64,000 nt of DNA, from the NCBI RefSeq assembly GCF_014251735.1, contig NZ_CP059197.1, positions 62,001 to 126,000 of the forward strand, in the 5' to 3' direction. This DNA is from Blattabacterium cuenoti. Lineage in GTDB: Bacteria; Bacteroidota; Bacteroidia; Flavobacteriales; Blattabacteriaceae. Under the pieces are notes generated by a model. That model was not told the DNA's origin and ran no database searches. It saw nothing but the letters and a program-made list of their open reading frames with translations. Within the stretch, counting starts at the first letter, position 1; each line of letters starts with the position of its first letter. A program made the translations under genes and the position numbers. Positions 54,059 to 63,411 of this stretch are shown piece by piece.

Positions 54059-54933
54059 ATTTTTGATGAAAAATTATTCTTTTTTATAATTTTCTTTATA
54101 ATCCCTTGTAAAACTTTTCCTGGTCCTACTTCAGTAAATGAAATAGCCCCTTTTTGTATCATATTTTCTACTGATTGTTTCCATTTAACAGGAGAAGTCA
54201 ATTGTTCGATAAGATTTTTTTTTATTTCATCAGAATTACTTACTGATTTAGCGGTGACATTTTGATATATTGGACATTTAGAATCTTTAAAGGTAATTTT
54301 TTCTATAAATATTTTTAATTTTTTTTTAGCTGGTTCCATAATAGGAGAATGAAAAGCTCCATGAACGGGAAGTTTTAAAATTTTTTTAGCACCAATTTGT
54401 TCTAAAGAATGACAAACTCTTTTCAGAGCATTTTTTTCTCCGGAAATTACTAATTGTCCAGGACTATTATAATTAGCTGGAACAATAATTCCAGGATCTT
54501 TTTTGCAAACATTCTCTATGATTTCATCTTCTAATCCAAATACAACTGCCATTCCTCCATATATAGATTCACATATTTTTTGCATCATACTAGCTCTTTT
54601 TTCTACTAATTTTAACCCATCCTCAAAAGAAAATACTTCAATAGCAGCTAAAGCAGAAAATTCTCCAAGAGAATGTCCAGCTACCATATCCGGATTAAAA
54701 TGATTTAATATTTTTGCTTGGATTACTGAATATATATAAATAGCTAATTGTGTATACTTAGTTTTTTTTATAACTTCCATCGTAGAACAATCGAACATGA
54801 TATTTGTCATTTTAAATCCCAAAACGTCATCGGATAATTGAAACAATTTTTTTGCTAAACTAGAAGTTTTGTATAAATCTTTTCCCATGCCCAAAAATTG
54901 GGATCCTTGACCTGGAAATATATAAGCCTTCAT
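54055..54933 (-). CDS. fabD: malonyl-CoA:ACP transacylase
   Basis: This loads malonyl groups on acyl carrier protein for fatty acid synthesis. It has FPGQGSQFLGMG, the nucleophile in GHSLGEFSAL, and the catalytic His in VHGAFHSPIM. The 292-residue length is normal. It is the first gene of a two-gene run with the GHMP kinase, 43 bases from divergent tatD. Confidence 0.96.
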   Translation of the reverse strand: MKAYIFPGQGSQFLGMGKDLYKTSSLAKKLFQLSDDVLGFKMTNIMFDCSTMEVIKKTKYTQLAIYIYSVIQAKILNHFNPDMVAGHSLGEFSALAAIEVFSFEDGLKLVEKRASMMQKICESIYGGMAVVFGLEDEIIENVCKKDPGIIVPANYNSPGQLVISGEKNALKRVCHSLEQIGAKKILKLPVHGAFHSPIMEPAKKKLKIFIEKITFKDSKCPIYQNVTAKSVSNSDEIKKNLIEQLTSPVKWKQSVENMIQKGAISFTEVGPGKVLQGIIKKIIKKNNFSSKI

Positions 54934-54976
54934 ATTCCTAATAAATTTTTAATTTGAACAAAATCAATAATTTTTT

Positions 54977-55741
54977 ATGAAAATAACAGATACTCATACT
55001 CATTTATACATGAAACAATTTGATCTCGATAGAGATTTAGTCATAAAAAAAGCGATATATAATGGAATAAATAGGTTCTTGATTCCTTCTATAGATAGCT
55101 CCACGATTCCTAGCATATTAAAATTAGAAAAAAAATATCCAAAAAAATGTTTTCCCATGATCGGATTGCATCCTAATAAGGTACATCCAGAAAATGTAGA
55201 AAAAGAATTAAATGATATAAAAAAATGGTTAGATTTGCACTCTTTCATTTCTTTAGGAGAAATTGGAATGGATTTTCATTTAGAAAAAAAATTTATAATG
55301 GAACAAGAATATGCTTTCCAAACTCAAATACAATGGGCGAAAAGAAAAAATTTACCCATAGTTATTCATTGCAGAAAAGCATTTGATCAAGTTTTTGATA
55401 TTTTAGAAAAATATTCTGCTACAAAAGGAATTTTTCATTGTTTTTCCGGAACTTTAGAACAAGCAAAAAAAATTATTGATTTTGGATTCAAACTAGGCAT
55501 TGGAGGAATTATTACTTTTAAAAAAAATGATCTCTGTAACTTTTTACATAAAATTAGTTTAAATAATATCGTATTAGAAACAGATTCTCCATATTTATCT
55601 CCCGATCCATTTAGAGGAAAAAGAAATGAACCCATTTATCTAAAAATTATTTTAAAAAAACTTTCTCAAGTTTATTCTACTTCAGAAAAAAAAATAGCTG
55701 ACATTATTAATATGAATGTACAAGAACTTTTTTTTAATTAA
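54977..55741 (+). CDS. tatD: TatD family metal-dependent hydrolase (DNase)
   Basis: This is a TIM-barrel hydrolase of 254 residues. Metal ligands appear in [26 protein letters not shown] and ETDSPYL. Relatives cut DNA from the 3' end and act in repair. The stop codon sits in a TTAA shared with fumC. Confidence 0.93.
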   Translation: MKITDTHTHLYMKQFDLDRDLVIKKAIYNGINRFLIPSIDSSTIPSILKLEKKYPKKCFPMIGLHPNKVHPENVEKELNDIKKWLDLHSFISLGEIGMDFHLEKKFIMEQEYAFQTQIQWAKRKNLPIVIHCRKAFDQVFDILEKYSATKGIFHCFSGTLEQAKKIIDFGFKLGIGGIITFKKNDLCNFLHKISLNNIVLETDSPYLSPDPFRGKRNEPIYLKIILKKLSQVYSTSEKKIADIINMNVQELFFN

Positions 55742-57123
55742 ACCATTTTATCCGGTTTTACTAATTTATCAAATTCCTCTACGGTTAAATATCCTAACCT
55801 AATAGCTTCTTCTTTTAAAGTAGTATTATTCACATATGCACATTTTGCAATTTGTGCGGATTTTTCGTATCCTATGCTGGTGTTAAGTGCAGTTACTAAC
55901 ATTAGAGATCTCTCTAGTAGTTCTTGAATCCTTGCATGATTTGGAGTAATTCCTTGAACACAAAGATTAGAAAAAGAAATGCTAGCATCTGACAATAGCT
56001 GTGCAGACTGTAAAAAATTATAAGCCATTAATGGTTTAGAAACATTTAATTCATAATTTCCTGATGCACCTGCTATTGAAATAGCCATATCATTCCCTAT
56101 TATTTGTGTGCAAACCATCATAAGAGCTTCACATTGTGTAGGGTTGATTTTTCCAGGCATGATAGAAGATCCAGGTTCATTTTCAGGAAGGATAATTTCT
56201 CCTATTCCACAACGAGGTCCAGAAGCTAAAAAACGGATATCGTTTGATATTTTCATTAAAGAAACCGCTATTTGTTTTAGAGAAGCATGAGATTCTACTA
56301 TGGCATCATGAGAGGCTATAGATTCGAATTTGTTATTTGCAACTTTAAATGTAAGTCCAGTATATTTGCATATATAGTCAACGACTTTAAAATCATATCC
56401 TTTAGGTGAATTTAATCCAGTTCCTACAGCCGTTCCACCAATAGCTAACTCGGAAAGATGATCTAAAGTTTTTTTGATAGAATTTAAACCGTGATTTATT
56501 TGAGAAACATAACCGGAAAATTCTTGTCCTAAAGTTATGGGTACAGCATCCATAAGATGAGTTCTTCCTATTTTAACCACATTTTTGAATGAATGGCTTT
56601 TTTTTTCTAATGTATTACGTAATTTTTCCAGAGAAGGAATGGTTTTTTCTACCAATTTCTTATAAGAAGCAATGTGCATGGCGGTAGAATAAGTATCATT
56701 AGATGATTGAGACTTATTGACATCATCATTAGGATGTATAAAAGACTTTCCTTTTCCAAGAACCCCACCCATTAAAACTTTAGATCTATTAGATATTACT
56801 TCATTTATATTCATATTAGAATGCGTACCAGATCCGGTTTGCCATATAACTAAAGGAAATTGATCATCTAATTTTCCTTCTAGGATTTCTTCACAAACCA
56901 AAGAGATAAAGTCTTTTTTCTTTTTGGATAAAATACCTAATTCAAAATTGGCATGTGCCGCAGCTTTTTTTAAAATAGCAAAAGCGTAAATAATTTCTAT
57001 AGGCATAGATCCTTCCAATCCGATTTTAAAGTTATTTCTTGATCTTTCAGTTTGTGCTCCCCAATACTTATCCACAGGAACTTGAACTGCACCCAAGGTA
57101 TCTGTTTCTGTTCTAAAAATCAT
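55738..57123 (-). CDS. fumC: fumarate hydratase class II
   Basis: This interconverts fumarate and malate in the TCA cycle. It has 461 residues from ATG 57123 ([11 protein letters not shown]), which matches the family start; an upstream frame to 57195 adds 24 non-conserved residues. Signature [11 protein letters not shown] and the active-site segments GSGTHSNMN and [10 protein letters not shown] are intact. There are no Fe-S ligands, as expected of class II. Confidence 0.96.
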   Translation of the reverse strand: MIFRTETDTLGAVQVPVDKYWGAQTERSRNNFKIGLEGSMPIEIIYAFAILKKAAAHANFELGILSKKKKDFISLVCEEILEGKLDDQFPLVIWQTGSGTHSNMNINEVISNRSKVLMGGVLGKGKSFIHPNDDVNKSQSSNDTYSTAMHIASYKKLVEKTIPSLEKLRNTLEKKSHSFKNVVKIGRTHLMDAVPITLGQEFSGYVSQINHGLNSIKKTLDHLSELAIGGTAVGTGLNSPKGYDFKVVDYICKYTGLTFKVANNKFESIASHDAIVESHASLKQIAVSLMKISNDIRFLASGPRCGIGEIILPENEPGSSIMPGKINPTQCEALMMVCTQIIGNDMAISIAGASGNYELNVSKPLMAYNFLQSAQLLSDASISFSNLCVQGITPNHARIQELLERSLMLVTALNTSIGYEKSAQIAKCAYVNNTTLKEEAIRLGYLTVEEFDKLVKPDKMV

Positions 57124-57207
57124 TTTCCTATTTTTTTTTACGAAATTAATAAACTTTATATAAAAAAAATTCGAATTTTTATTAAATTTTATCAAATTTA
57201 ATCATGT

Positions 57208-57354
57208 ATGATAATTAAATTTATAGGATTTTTACTCTTTCTATTCATAGCCATATCTGGATTTTGGTGTATTATTTTTTTATCTTTTTTTAGTATATAC
57301 TGGATGATCAGTATAGGAATTAACACTATAAAAGAAATTGGAAAACGAAAATAA
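57208..57354 (+). CDS. possible 48-residue membrane protein
   Basis: An open frame from ATG 57208 to TAA 57352-57354 encodes MIIKFIGFLLFLF followed by further hydrophobic residues and the polar tail KEIGKRK. It fills most of the gap between fumC and the FtsB/DivIC gene and ends ten bases before it. A/T-rich DNA easily makes hydrophobic frames by chance, so this is tentative. A basic C-terminal tail after a long hydrophobic stretch is consistent with an integral membrane miniprotein. Confidence 0.4.
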   Translation: MIIKFIGFLLFLFIAISGFWCIIFLSFFSIYWMISIGINTIKEIGKRK

Positions 57355-57364
57355 AAAATTTGTT

Positions 57365-57646
57365 ATGAAACAAAAGATATTTAAGAGTAAATATTTTTGG
57401 ATTAGTCTATTTTTTTTTATATGGATGTTTTTTTTTGATACAAATTCTTTAGTATTACATTGGAAATTTCAAAAAAATATAAATAAAATGATCTCAGATA
57501 GAGATTCTTTGAAAAGAAAAATTTTTTTGGAAGGGAATTATTTAAAAAAATTAAATACAGATCCTAAATATCTGGAAAGATTAGCTAGAGAAAAATTCTA
57601 TATGAAAAAAGAGGATGAGGATTTATTTGTCATAAAAAAAAATTAA
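57365..57646 (+). CDS. FtsB/DivIC-type septum formation initiator
   Basis: This is a 93-residue bitopic protein with an N-terminal cytoplasmic Lys stretch, one membrane helix (about 12-30), a short coiled coil ([15 protein letters not shown]), and the conserved ending [21 protein letters not shown]. It belongs to the FtsB/DivIC family of the division complex. ATG 57365 is preferred; TTG 57338 would extend it. The stop codon shares TTAA with mnmG. Confidence 0.88.
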   Translation: MKQKIFKSKYFWISLFFFIWMFFFDTNSLVLHWKFQKNINKMISDRDSLKRKIFLEGNYLKKLNTDPKYLERLAREKFYMKKEDEDLFVIKKN

Positions 57647-59520
57647 CGTCCCATATACATTAGCAAAATACTTAAATCGGATGGGGAAACCCCACTAATT
57701 CTTGATGCTTGTGCCAACGACTCTGGACGATGATAAGTTAATTTTTCTCTAGCCTCTAGAGAGATTGATGGGATTTTCTCATAATCAAAGTTTTCGGGAA
57801 TTCTAAGATTTTCAAGTTTTAACAATTTTTTTGCATTTTCTTTTTCTCTGTCAAGATATCCTCTATATTTAATCCGAATAGATACTTGCTCCAATATTTC
57901 TTGATAAAAATTATTTTTTTCTATTTTGTTTTTTAATAATGGAATAGAAATAAGATCATGGATCTCAATTTCAGAACGGGATAGAATAATATCTATTTTT
58001 TTTTCATGAGATATGATTGGAGATTTTTTTTCAATCAAAATAGGATTGATAATTTCTGGTTTTAAATTCTGTTTTTGAAAAAAAGAAAGACATTTTTCTA
58101 CCTTAGATTTTTTCTTATCTACTGCTTTCATTTTTTCTTCTGAAATGAGCCCAATTTTATAACCCATATGGGTTAATCTTTCGTCTGCATTATCTTGACG
58201 TAATAACATTCTATACTCAGCTCTTGAAGTAAACATTCTATAGGGTTCTTCTGTTCCTTTTGTTATCAAATCATCTATTAAAACCCCTATATAAGCTTGA
58301 CTTCTTTTAAGGATAAAAGGTTTCTTTTGATGAATCTTCAAATGAGCATTAATTCCTGCAATTAAACCTTGCGCCGCCGCTTCTTCATATCCTGTTGTTC
58401 CATTAATTTGTCCAGCAAAAAAAAGATTGCTAATCAACTTACTTTCTAAAGTAAGTTTTAATTGTATAGGAGGAAAATAATCATACTCAATGGCATATCC
58501 AGGTCTTAACATTTTTGCTTTTTCAAATCCTGAAATGTTTCTCAAAGCTTGATATTGTATTTTTTCTGGTAAAGAAGTGGAAAATCCATTTATATAGACT
58601 TCTACAGTATTCCAACCTTCTGGTTCTACAAATATGTGATGTTCTTCTTTATCTGGAAATCTATAAATCTTTTCTTCAATAGAAGGACAATATCGAGGAC
58701 TTACGCCTTGAATAGATCCTGTAAAAATTGGAGAAAATTTTAAATTTTGACGAATCAAATCATGAACTTTTTTATTGGTACATGTAATGTGACATTTACG
58801 TTGTTTTCTTAATTTGATAGTATTTGAAAAAGAGAATTTCTTAGGATTTAAATCTCCTTCCTGAGATCTCATTTTCTGATAGTTTAAAGAGCGTCCATCT
58901 ACTCTTGGAGATGTCCCGGTTTTCATCCTTCCATATCTAAATCCTAAACTTGTAGTTAATTGCTCCGTGATCCCTTTAACTTCTTGTTCCGCTATTCTTC
59001 CACCACTAATTATCTTTTTACCAATATGAATTTTTCCATTTAAAAATGTTCCATTTGTGAGTATAACCGATTTTCCTTTAATTTTTATTCCAAAAGAAGT
59101 TACAACCCCTTTTACTTTTTCCTTTTTTATAATTAAAGAAGTAACTGTATCTTGATATAAATCTAATTTTGTATTTTTTTCTAAAAAAAATCTCCAATTA
59201 TTAGAAAATAATTTTCTATCACATTGAGCTCTCGGACTCCACATAGCAGGTCCCTTAGATTTATTTAGCATTCTAAATTGTATCATACTATAATCTGTAA
59301 TTATTCCGGAATAACCTCCTAAAGCATCTATTTCTCTTATAATCTGTCCTTTAGCTATTCCTCCTATAGCAGGATTGCAAGACATTTGACCGATGGTTTG
59401 TAAATTTGTAGTGATTAGCAAAGTTTTGGATCCCATATTAGCAGAAGCATATGCCGCTTCTGCTCCTGCATGACCACCTCCAACTACAATAACATCATAA
59501 GTATCTGAAAATAAAAACAT
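57643..59520 (-). CDS. mnmG: tRNA uridine-5-carboxymethylaminomethyl modification enzyme MnmG
   Basis: This is an FAD-dependent enzyme that, with MnmE, modifies U34. The FAD motif is [12 protein letters not shown], and [12 protein letters not shown] and [14 protein letters not shown] are family signatures. [16 protein letters not shown] and the C-terminal [27 protein letters not shown] region are complete. The length of 625 residues is normal. It lies nine bases after ybeY. Confidence 0.97.
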   Translation of the reverse strand: MFLFSDTYDVIVVGGGHAGAEAAYASANMGSKTLLITTNLQTIGQMSCNPAIGGIAKGQIIREIDALGGYSGIITDYSMIQFRMLNKSKGPAMWSPRAQCDRKLFSNNWRFFLEKNTKLDLYQDTVTSLIIKKEKVKGVVTSFGIKIKGKSVILTNGTFLNGKIHIGKKIISGGRIAEQEVKGITEQLTTSLGFRYGRMKTGTSPRVDGRSLNYQKMRSQEGDLNPKKFSFSNTIKLRKQRKCHITCTNKKVHDLIRQNLKFSPIFTGSIQGVSPRYCPSIEEKIYRFPDKEEHHIFVEPEGWNTVEVYINGFSTSLPEKIQYQALRNISGFEKAKMLRPGYAIEYDYFPPIQLKLTLESKLISNLFFAGQINGTTGYEEAAAQGLIAGINAHLKIHQKKPFILKRSQAYIGVLIDDLITKGTEEPYRMFTSRAEYRMLLRQDNADERLTHMGYKIGLISEEKMKAVDKKKSKVEKCLSFFQKQNLKPEIINPILIEKKSPIISHEKKIDIILSRSEIEIHDLISIPLLKNKIEKNNFYQEILEQVSIRIKYRGYLDREKENAKKLLKLENLRIPENFDYEKIPSISLEAREKLTYHRPESLAQASRISGVSPSDLSILLMYMGR

Positions 59521-59529
59521 GATTTTTTT

Positions 59530-59949
59530 TCAAAATTGAAATAAAATTAAATAAAACTCCTCTTTTTTCTTCATTAGTTTTTCATTTATTCGATCATCAT
59601 ATCCCAAAAAATGCAATAAAGCATGTATCATAACTCTTTTTAACTCAACTTGAAAAAGTTGATTCCATTGTTTAGAATTCTCTAAAACACGATCTATGCT
59701 AATAAAAACATCTCCGGATATATTATTAGGATGATTAGTAGAAGAGTAAGCAAAAGCGATGACATCTGTATAAAAATCTTTTTGTAGATATTTTTGATTT
59801 ATATTTAAAAGGTAATGATCATTACAAAAAATGTAATTAATATTACCAACTCCTTTTCCTTCATTTCTTAATATAAGATAGATTGTTTGAATAAAAAGAG
59901 ATCTATTTGTAATAGAGAAGTTAGAAATTTCGTAAAAAAAATTAATCAT
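59530..59949 (-). CDS. ybeY: endoribonuclease YbeY
   Basis: This is an rRNA maturation and quality-control RNase, about 139 residues from ATG 59949; a longer frame to 60033 would overlap the pssA start. The metal motif is HALLHFLGYDD. The first two His ligands are kept and the third position, His in E. coli, is Asp. As far as I recall the third ligand is also not His in many Bacteroidetes. DVFISIDRV precedes the motif, as in relatives. It pairs with mnmG. Confidence 0.92.
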   Translation of the reverse strand: MINFFYEISNFSITNRSLFIQTIYLILRNEGKGVGNINYIFCNDHYLLNINQKYLQKDFYTDVIAFAYSSTNHPNNISGDVFISIDRVLENSKQWNQLFQVELKRVMIHALLHFLGYDDRINEKLMKKKEEFYLILFQF

Positions 59950-59963
59950 AAAAAAATTTTTTT

Positions 59964-59971
59964 TATTTTTG
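59964..59971 (+). promoter_or_regulatory. candidate -7 promoter box for pssA
   Basis: TATTTTTG matches TAnnTTTG, 34 bases before the pssA ATG. No -33 element is evident in the preceding A and T runs. Confidence 0.3.
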
Positions 59972-60005
59972 CGACCACAAAATGATAGAGTTTGTATTAT
60001 ATTAA

Positions 60006-60707
60006 ATGAAAAAAATAAGAAATGTAATTCCAAATATCTTTACTTTATTAAATCTACTTTTTGGATGCATTTCTATAACTTTTTTACAATCAAAATGTTT
60101 TGAATGTTCTGCTATTTGCACCATATTTTCATTGACTTTTGATTTTCTAGATGGATTTATTTCTAGACTCATGAAAAATGAAAGTCAATTAGGTAAAGAA
60201 TTAGACTCTTTAGCAGATATGATATCTTTCGGTTTAGTTCCATCAATTATCGTTTTTATTCGATTGAAAAATATAGAAGAAATCCAAAAAATTCCATTCA
60301 TTGAATGGTCTGCTTTTCTGATTGCCATATTTTCTGCATGGCGTTTAGCGGAATTTAATATCCATAACAATTATCGAAAAAATTGTGGATTAACTACTCC
60401 AGTAAATGCTTTGTTTTTCACTTCTTTATCTATTATAAAAAGTAAAAATATGGATTTTTTTGTATTATCTCCTATAAAAATACTTTTTATGATTTTATTT
60501 TCTTGCTATTTACTCATATCTAAAATAACAATGCTACCCTTGGTTTTTCAAGGTTTTTCTTGGAAAAAAAATAAAATACGTTATTTATTTTTATTGATTA
60601 GTATATTTCTTTTATTAATTTTACGCTTAGTAGCGTTACCATGTATTATCATTTTTTACATTATAACTTCAATTTATTTTCATAGATTTAGAAAAAAATC
60701 ACATTAA
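60006..60707 (+). CDS. pssA: CDP-diacylglycerol-serine O-phosphatidyltransferase
   Basis: This is an integral membrane enzyme that makes phosphatidylserine, the precursor of phosphatidylethanolamine. The CDP-alcohol motif reads DFLDGFISR then GKELDSLADMISFG, with the expected Asp residues and Ser in place of Ala. IPNIFTLLNLLFG opens the protein, as in the family. It has 233 residues with about six or more membrane helices. It lies three bases before the exonuclease gene. Confidence 0.94.
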   Translation: MKKIRNVIPNIFTLLNLLFGCISITFLQSKCFECSAICTIFSLTFDFLDGFISRLMKNESQLGKELDSLADMISFGLVPSIIVFIRLKNIEEIQKIPFIEWSAFLIAIFSAWRLAEFNIHNNYRKNCGLTTPVNALFFTSLSIIKSKNMDFFVLSPIKILFMILFSCYLLISKITMLPLVFQGFSWKKNKIRYLFLLISIFLLLILRLVALPCIIIFYIITSIYFHRFRKKSH

Positions 60708-60710
60708 CAC

Positions 60711-61478
60711 ATGAAATTACGACTTTATCGTCCTATTTGCTTCTTCGATATAGAAGCTACAGGAGTCAATATTGGAAAAGATAGAATCATAGAAATATCT
60801 ATATTGAAAATATTTCCAAATGGAAATCAGGAAGATAAAACATGGATTATTTTTCCGGAAAGACCTATTCCTCCACAATCTACAGCTATTCATGGAATTA
60901 AAGATGAAGATGTAGCAGGAAAATTACCATTTAGAGATGTAGCCATTCATATTTTTAGAATGATTGAAAATACTGACTTAGCGGGATATAATTCTAATAG
61001 ATTTGATATCCCTATTTTAGTGGAAGAAATGTTACGCGCTGGGATCCCTTTCGATATCAAGAAACATAAAACAATAGATGTACAAGTTATCTTTCATAAA
61101 ATGGAACCTAGAACTCTTTCCGCGGCTTATAAATATTATTGTAAAAAAAATCTTATAAAAGCTCATAGTTCCAAAGCCGATACATTTGCTACATACGAAA
61201 TATTACTGGCACAATTAGAAAAATATCAAGATCTAAAACAAGATGTAAAAAGTTTAAATCAGTTCTCCCACCAAAAAAATTTAGCAGATCTTGCTGGTTT
61301 TGTAAAAATAGATGAAGAAGGAAACGAAATATTTAATTTTGGAAAGTACAAAGGAGAAAAAGTTCATGAAATTTTCGAAAAAGATCCAAATTATTATGGT
61401 TGGATACAGAATTCCGATTTTCCATTATATACAAAAAAAATATTGACAGGTGTGAAATTACGGAAATTTAATAAATAA
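60711..61478 (+). CDS. DEDDh 3'-5' exonuclease (DnaQ-like)
   Basis: This is an exonuclease of 255 residues. Exo I is FFDIEATG (DxE), exo II has AGYNSNRFDIPIL, and exo III ends HSSKADTFATYEI. A C-terminal segment (about 205-240: FNFGKYKGEKV, YYGWIQNSDFP) resembles the small domain found at the end of some exodeoxyribonucleases. It may be the proofreading epsilon subunit or a separate repair nuclease; sequence alone does not decide. Its stop abuts that of htpG. Confidence 0.88.
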   Translation: MKLRLYRPICFFDIEATGVNIGKDRIIEISILKIFPNGNQEDKTWIIFPERPIPPQSTAIHGIKDEDVAGKLPFRDVAIHIFRMIENTDLAGYNSNRFDIPILVEEMLRAGIPFDIKKHKTIDVQVIFHKMEPRTLSAAYKYYCKKNLIKAHSSKADTFATYEILLAQLEKYQDLKQDVKSLNQFSHQKNLADLAGFVKIDEEGNEIFNFGKYKGEKVHEIFEKDPNYYGWIQNSDFPLYTKKILTGVKLRKFNK

Positions 61479-63317
61479 TTATTTAGCAAGATCTTCCAAT
61501 TTTTTTGAAATAAAAAGAGTTAGATTTTTCCCATGCAACAAATTTTTGGATAAAAGAGTTAAATTTAAGGCTTCTTGAATGAGGGTTCTTCTCTTCTCTT
61601 CTTTTGGTTCCTTTAATATTTTTTTCATTAAAAGATGATTCGTGTTAACAATTATTTGATAAAATTTATCTTGATCATTTTTTCCAATTTCTTTTCCTAG
61701 AGTATTCATTTCTTTCATTCTTCGTAAAAATTCTGGGATGATGATTAAAAAAGGAGAATCATCCTTTGACAAATTTTCTAATTGTACGGAAAATTTATAT
61801 TCTTTTATTAAATGAGTGTTGATAAGATTTTTTAAATCTTCTTTCTCTTTTTCCGAAAGTTCGGAAGAATACTTTTTCTCTTTGTGAATCAATTTATCAA
61901 TATGATTTGAATCTATGCGAACAAAAGAAATATCTGGAGAATCCATTTCTAGTTTTTGGATCAAATGGACTGTAAGTGGACTATCCAAAACTAAAACTTC
62001 ATAAGATCTATCTTCCGCATCTTTAATATAACTATATTGTCTTTCTTTATCTGAAGTATAGAGAATAATAATTTTTCCATCTTTGTTCTTTTGATAGTTT
62101 TTTATTTTTTCTTTGAATTCTTCCAAAGTAAAAAATATTCCATTTATAGTAGAAAAAATAAAGAACTTTTTAGCTTTTTCAAAAAAATTTTTTGTACTAA
62201 TCATTCCATATTCTACGATAATTTTGATATATTCCCACTTATTTTGGAAATCTTTTCTATCTTTTCTAAACATAGAATCTAGTTTATCCGATACTTTTCT
62301 TGTAATATATTTTGATATATTTTTTACAGATGTATCTGATTGTAAATGAGAACGTGATACATTAAGAGGAATGTCTGGAGAATCAATCACGCCTTTTAAT
62401 AAACTGAGAAAATCTGGGACTACTCCCTCTAAGTTATCCGTAATATAAACTTGATTTTGGTATAGATGTATTCTGTCTCTTTGAAAATCAATTTTATTTT
62501 CTATTTTTGGAAAAAATAAAATTCCTGTTAAACGAAAAGGATGATCAATATTTAAATGAATCCAAAATAAAGCATTTTCTAATTGATTTGGATATAATTC
62601 ATGATAGAAATCCAGATAATCTTTATCCCTTAAAACGGTAGGATTTTTTTTCCAAGCGGGAGTAGTATTATTAATGGGGGTTTCTTTCTCTTTTTCCGTT
62701 GAATAAAGAGAAATAACTACAGGCATAAATTTACAATATTTATAAAGCAATTTTAAAATACGATCGTATTCTAAAAATTCTCTGCTTTCTTCATTAATAA
62801 AAAGAACTATTTCCGTTCCTCTATCTCTTTTTTCTATTTCCTTCATACTAAATGTTGGAGTCCCTTCGCAAGACCAAAAGATAGAAGGAGTATCTTTTTT
62901 ATAAGATTTCGTGTAAATAAACACCTTACTAGCTACCATAAAAGAAGAATAAAAACCTAATCCAAAATGTCCAATAATAGAAGATCTAGAATTTTTATCT
63001 TGATATTTTTGAATGAATTCTTCCGCACCAGAAAAAGCTATTTGATTGATATATTTTTCTACTTCTTCTTTTGTCATTCCAATTCCATTATCAATGATAT
63101 GAATAGTTTTATTTTTTTTATCAATTTTTACTTTTATTTTTAAATCATCAATAATTTCTTCTATTTTTCCCAATTTTGCTATAGTTTTTAATTTAAGAAT
63201 AGCATCCGTTGCATTGGATACTAATTCTCTTAAAAAAACTTCTTGATCTGAATAAAGAAATCTTTTAATAATAGGAAAAATATTATCTGAAGTAACACTA
63301 ATTTTATCTTTTTCCAT
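61479..63317 (-). CDS. htpG: HtpG (Hsp90) chaperone
   Basis: This is an ATP-dependent chaperone of 612 residues. The N-terminal GHKL site has ELVSNATDAILK, DNGIGM and IGHFGLGFYSSFM. The middle domain has NVSRSHLQSD with the catalytic-loop Arg, and the C-terminal dimer domain is shorter and less conserved. An inverted repeat lies just upstream of the start. Confidence 0.96.
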   Translation of the reverse strand: MEKDKISVTSDNIFPIIKRFLYSDQEVFLRELVSNATDAILKLKTIAKLGKIEEIIDDLKIKVKIDKKNKTIHIIDNGIGMTKEEVEKYINQIAFSGAEEFIQKYQDKNSRSSIIGHFGLGFYSSFMVASKVFIYTKSYKKDTPSIFWSCEGTPTFSMKEIEKRDRGTEIVLFINEESREFLEYDRILKLLYKYCKFMPVVISLYSTEKEKETPINNTTPAWKKNPTVLRDKDYLDFYHELYPNQLENALFWIHLNIDHPFRLTGILFFPKIENKIDFQRDRIHLYQNQVYITDNLEGVVPDFLSLLKGVIDSPDIPLNVSRSHLQSDTSVKNISKYITRKVSDKLDSMFRKDRKDFQNKWEYIKIIVEYGMISTKNFFEKAKKFFIFSTINGIFFTLEEFKEKIKNYQKNKDGKIIILYTSDKERQYSYIKDAEDRSYEVLVLDSPLTVHLIQKLEMDSPDISFVRIDSNHIDKLIHKEKKYSSELSEKEKEDLKNLINTHLIKEYKFSVQLENLSKDDSPFLIIIPEFLRRMKEMNTLGKEIGKNDQDKFYQIIVNTNHLLMKKILKEPKEEKRRTLIQEALNLTLLSKNLLHGKNLTLFISKKLEDLAK

Positions 63318-63331
63318 AATAAAAATACGAT

Positions 63332-63355
63332 GTGTTTGTATTATGATGCAAACAC
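63332..63355. promoter_or_regulatory. inverted repeat upstream of htpG
   Basis: GTGTTTG (63332-63338) pairs perfectly with CAAACAC (63349-63355) across ten bases, 14 bases before the htpG ATG on the minus strand. It could be an operator or a leader hairpin. It is not the CIRCE sequence. Confidence 0.4.
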
Positions 63356-63411
63356 TAAAGAGGAATCACAAAGATTATACCATTTTCGATGTAAACGACA
63401 TTATGTCAGTC

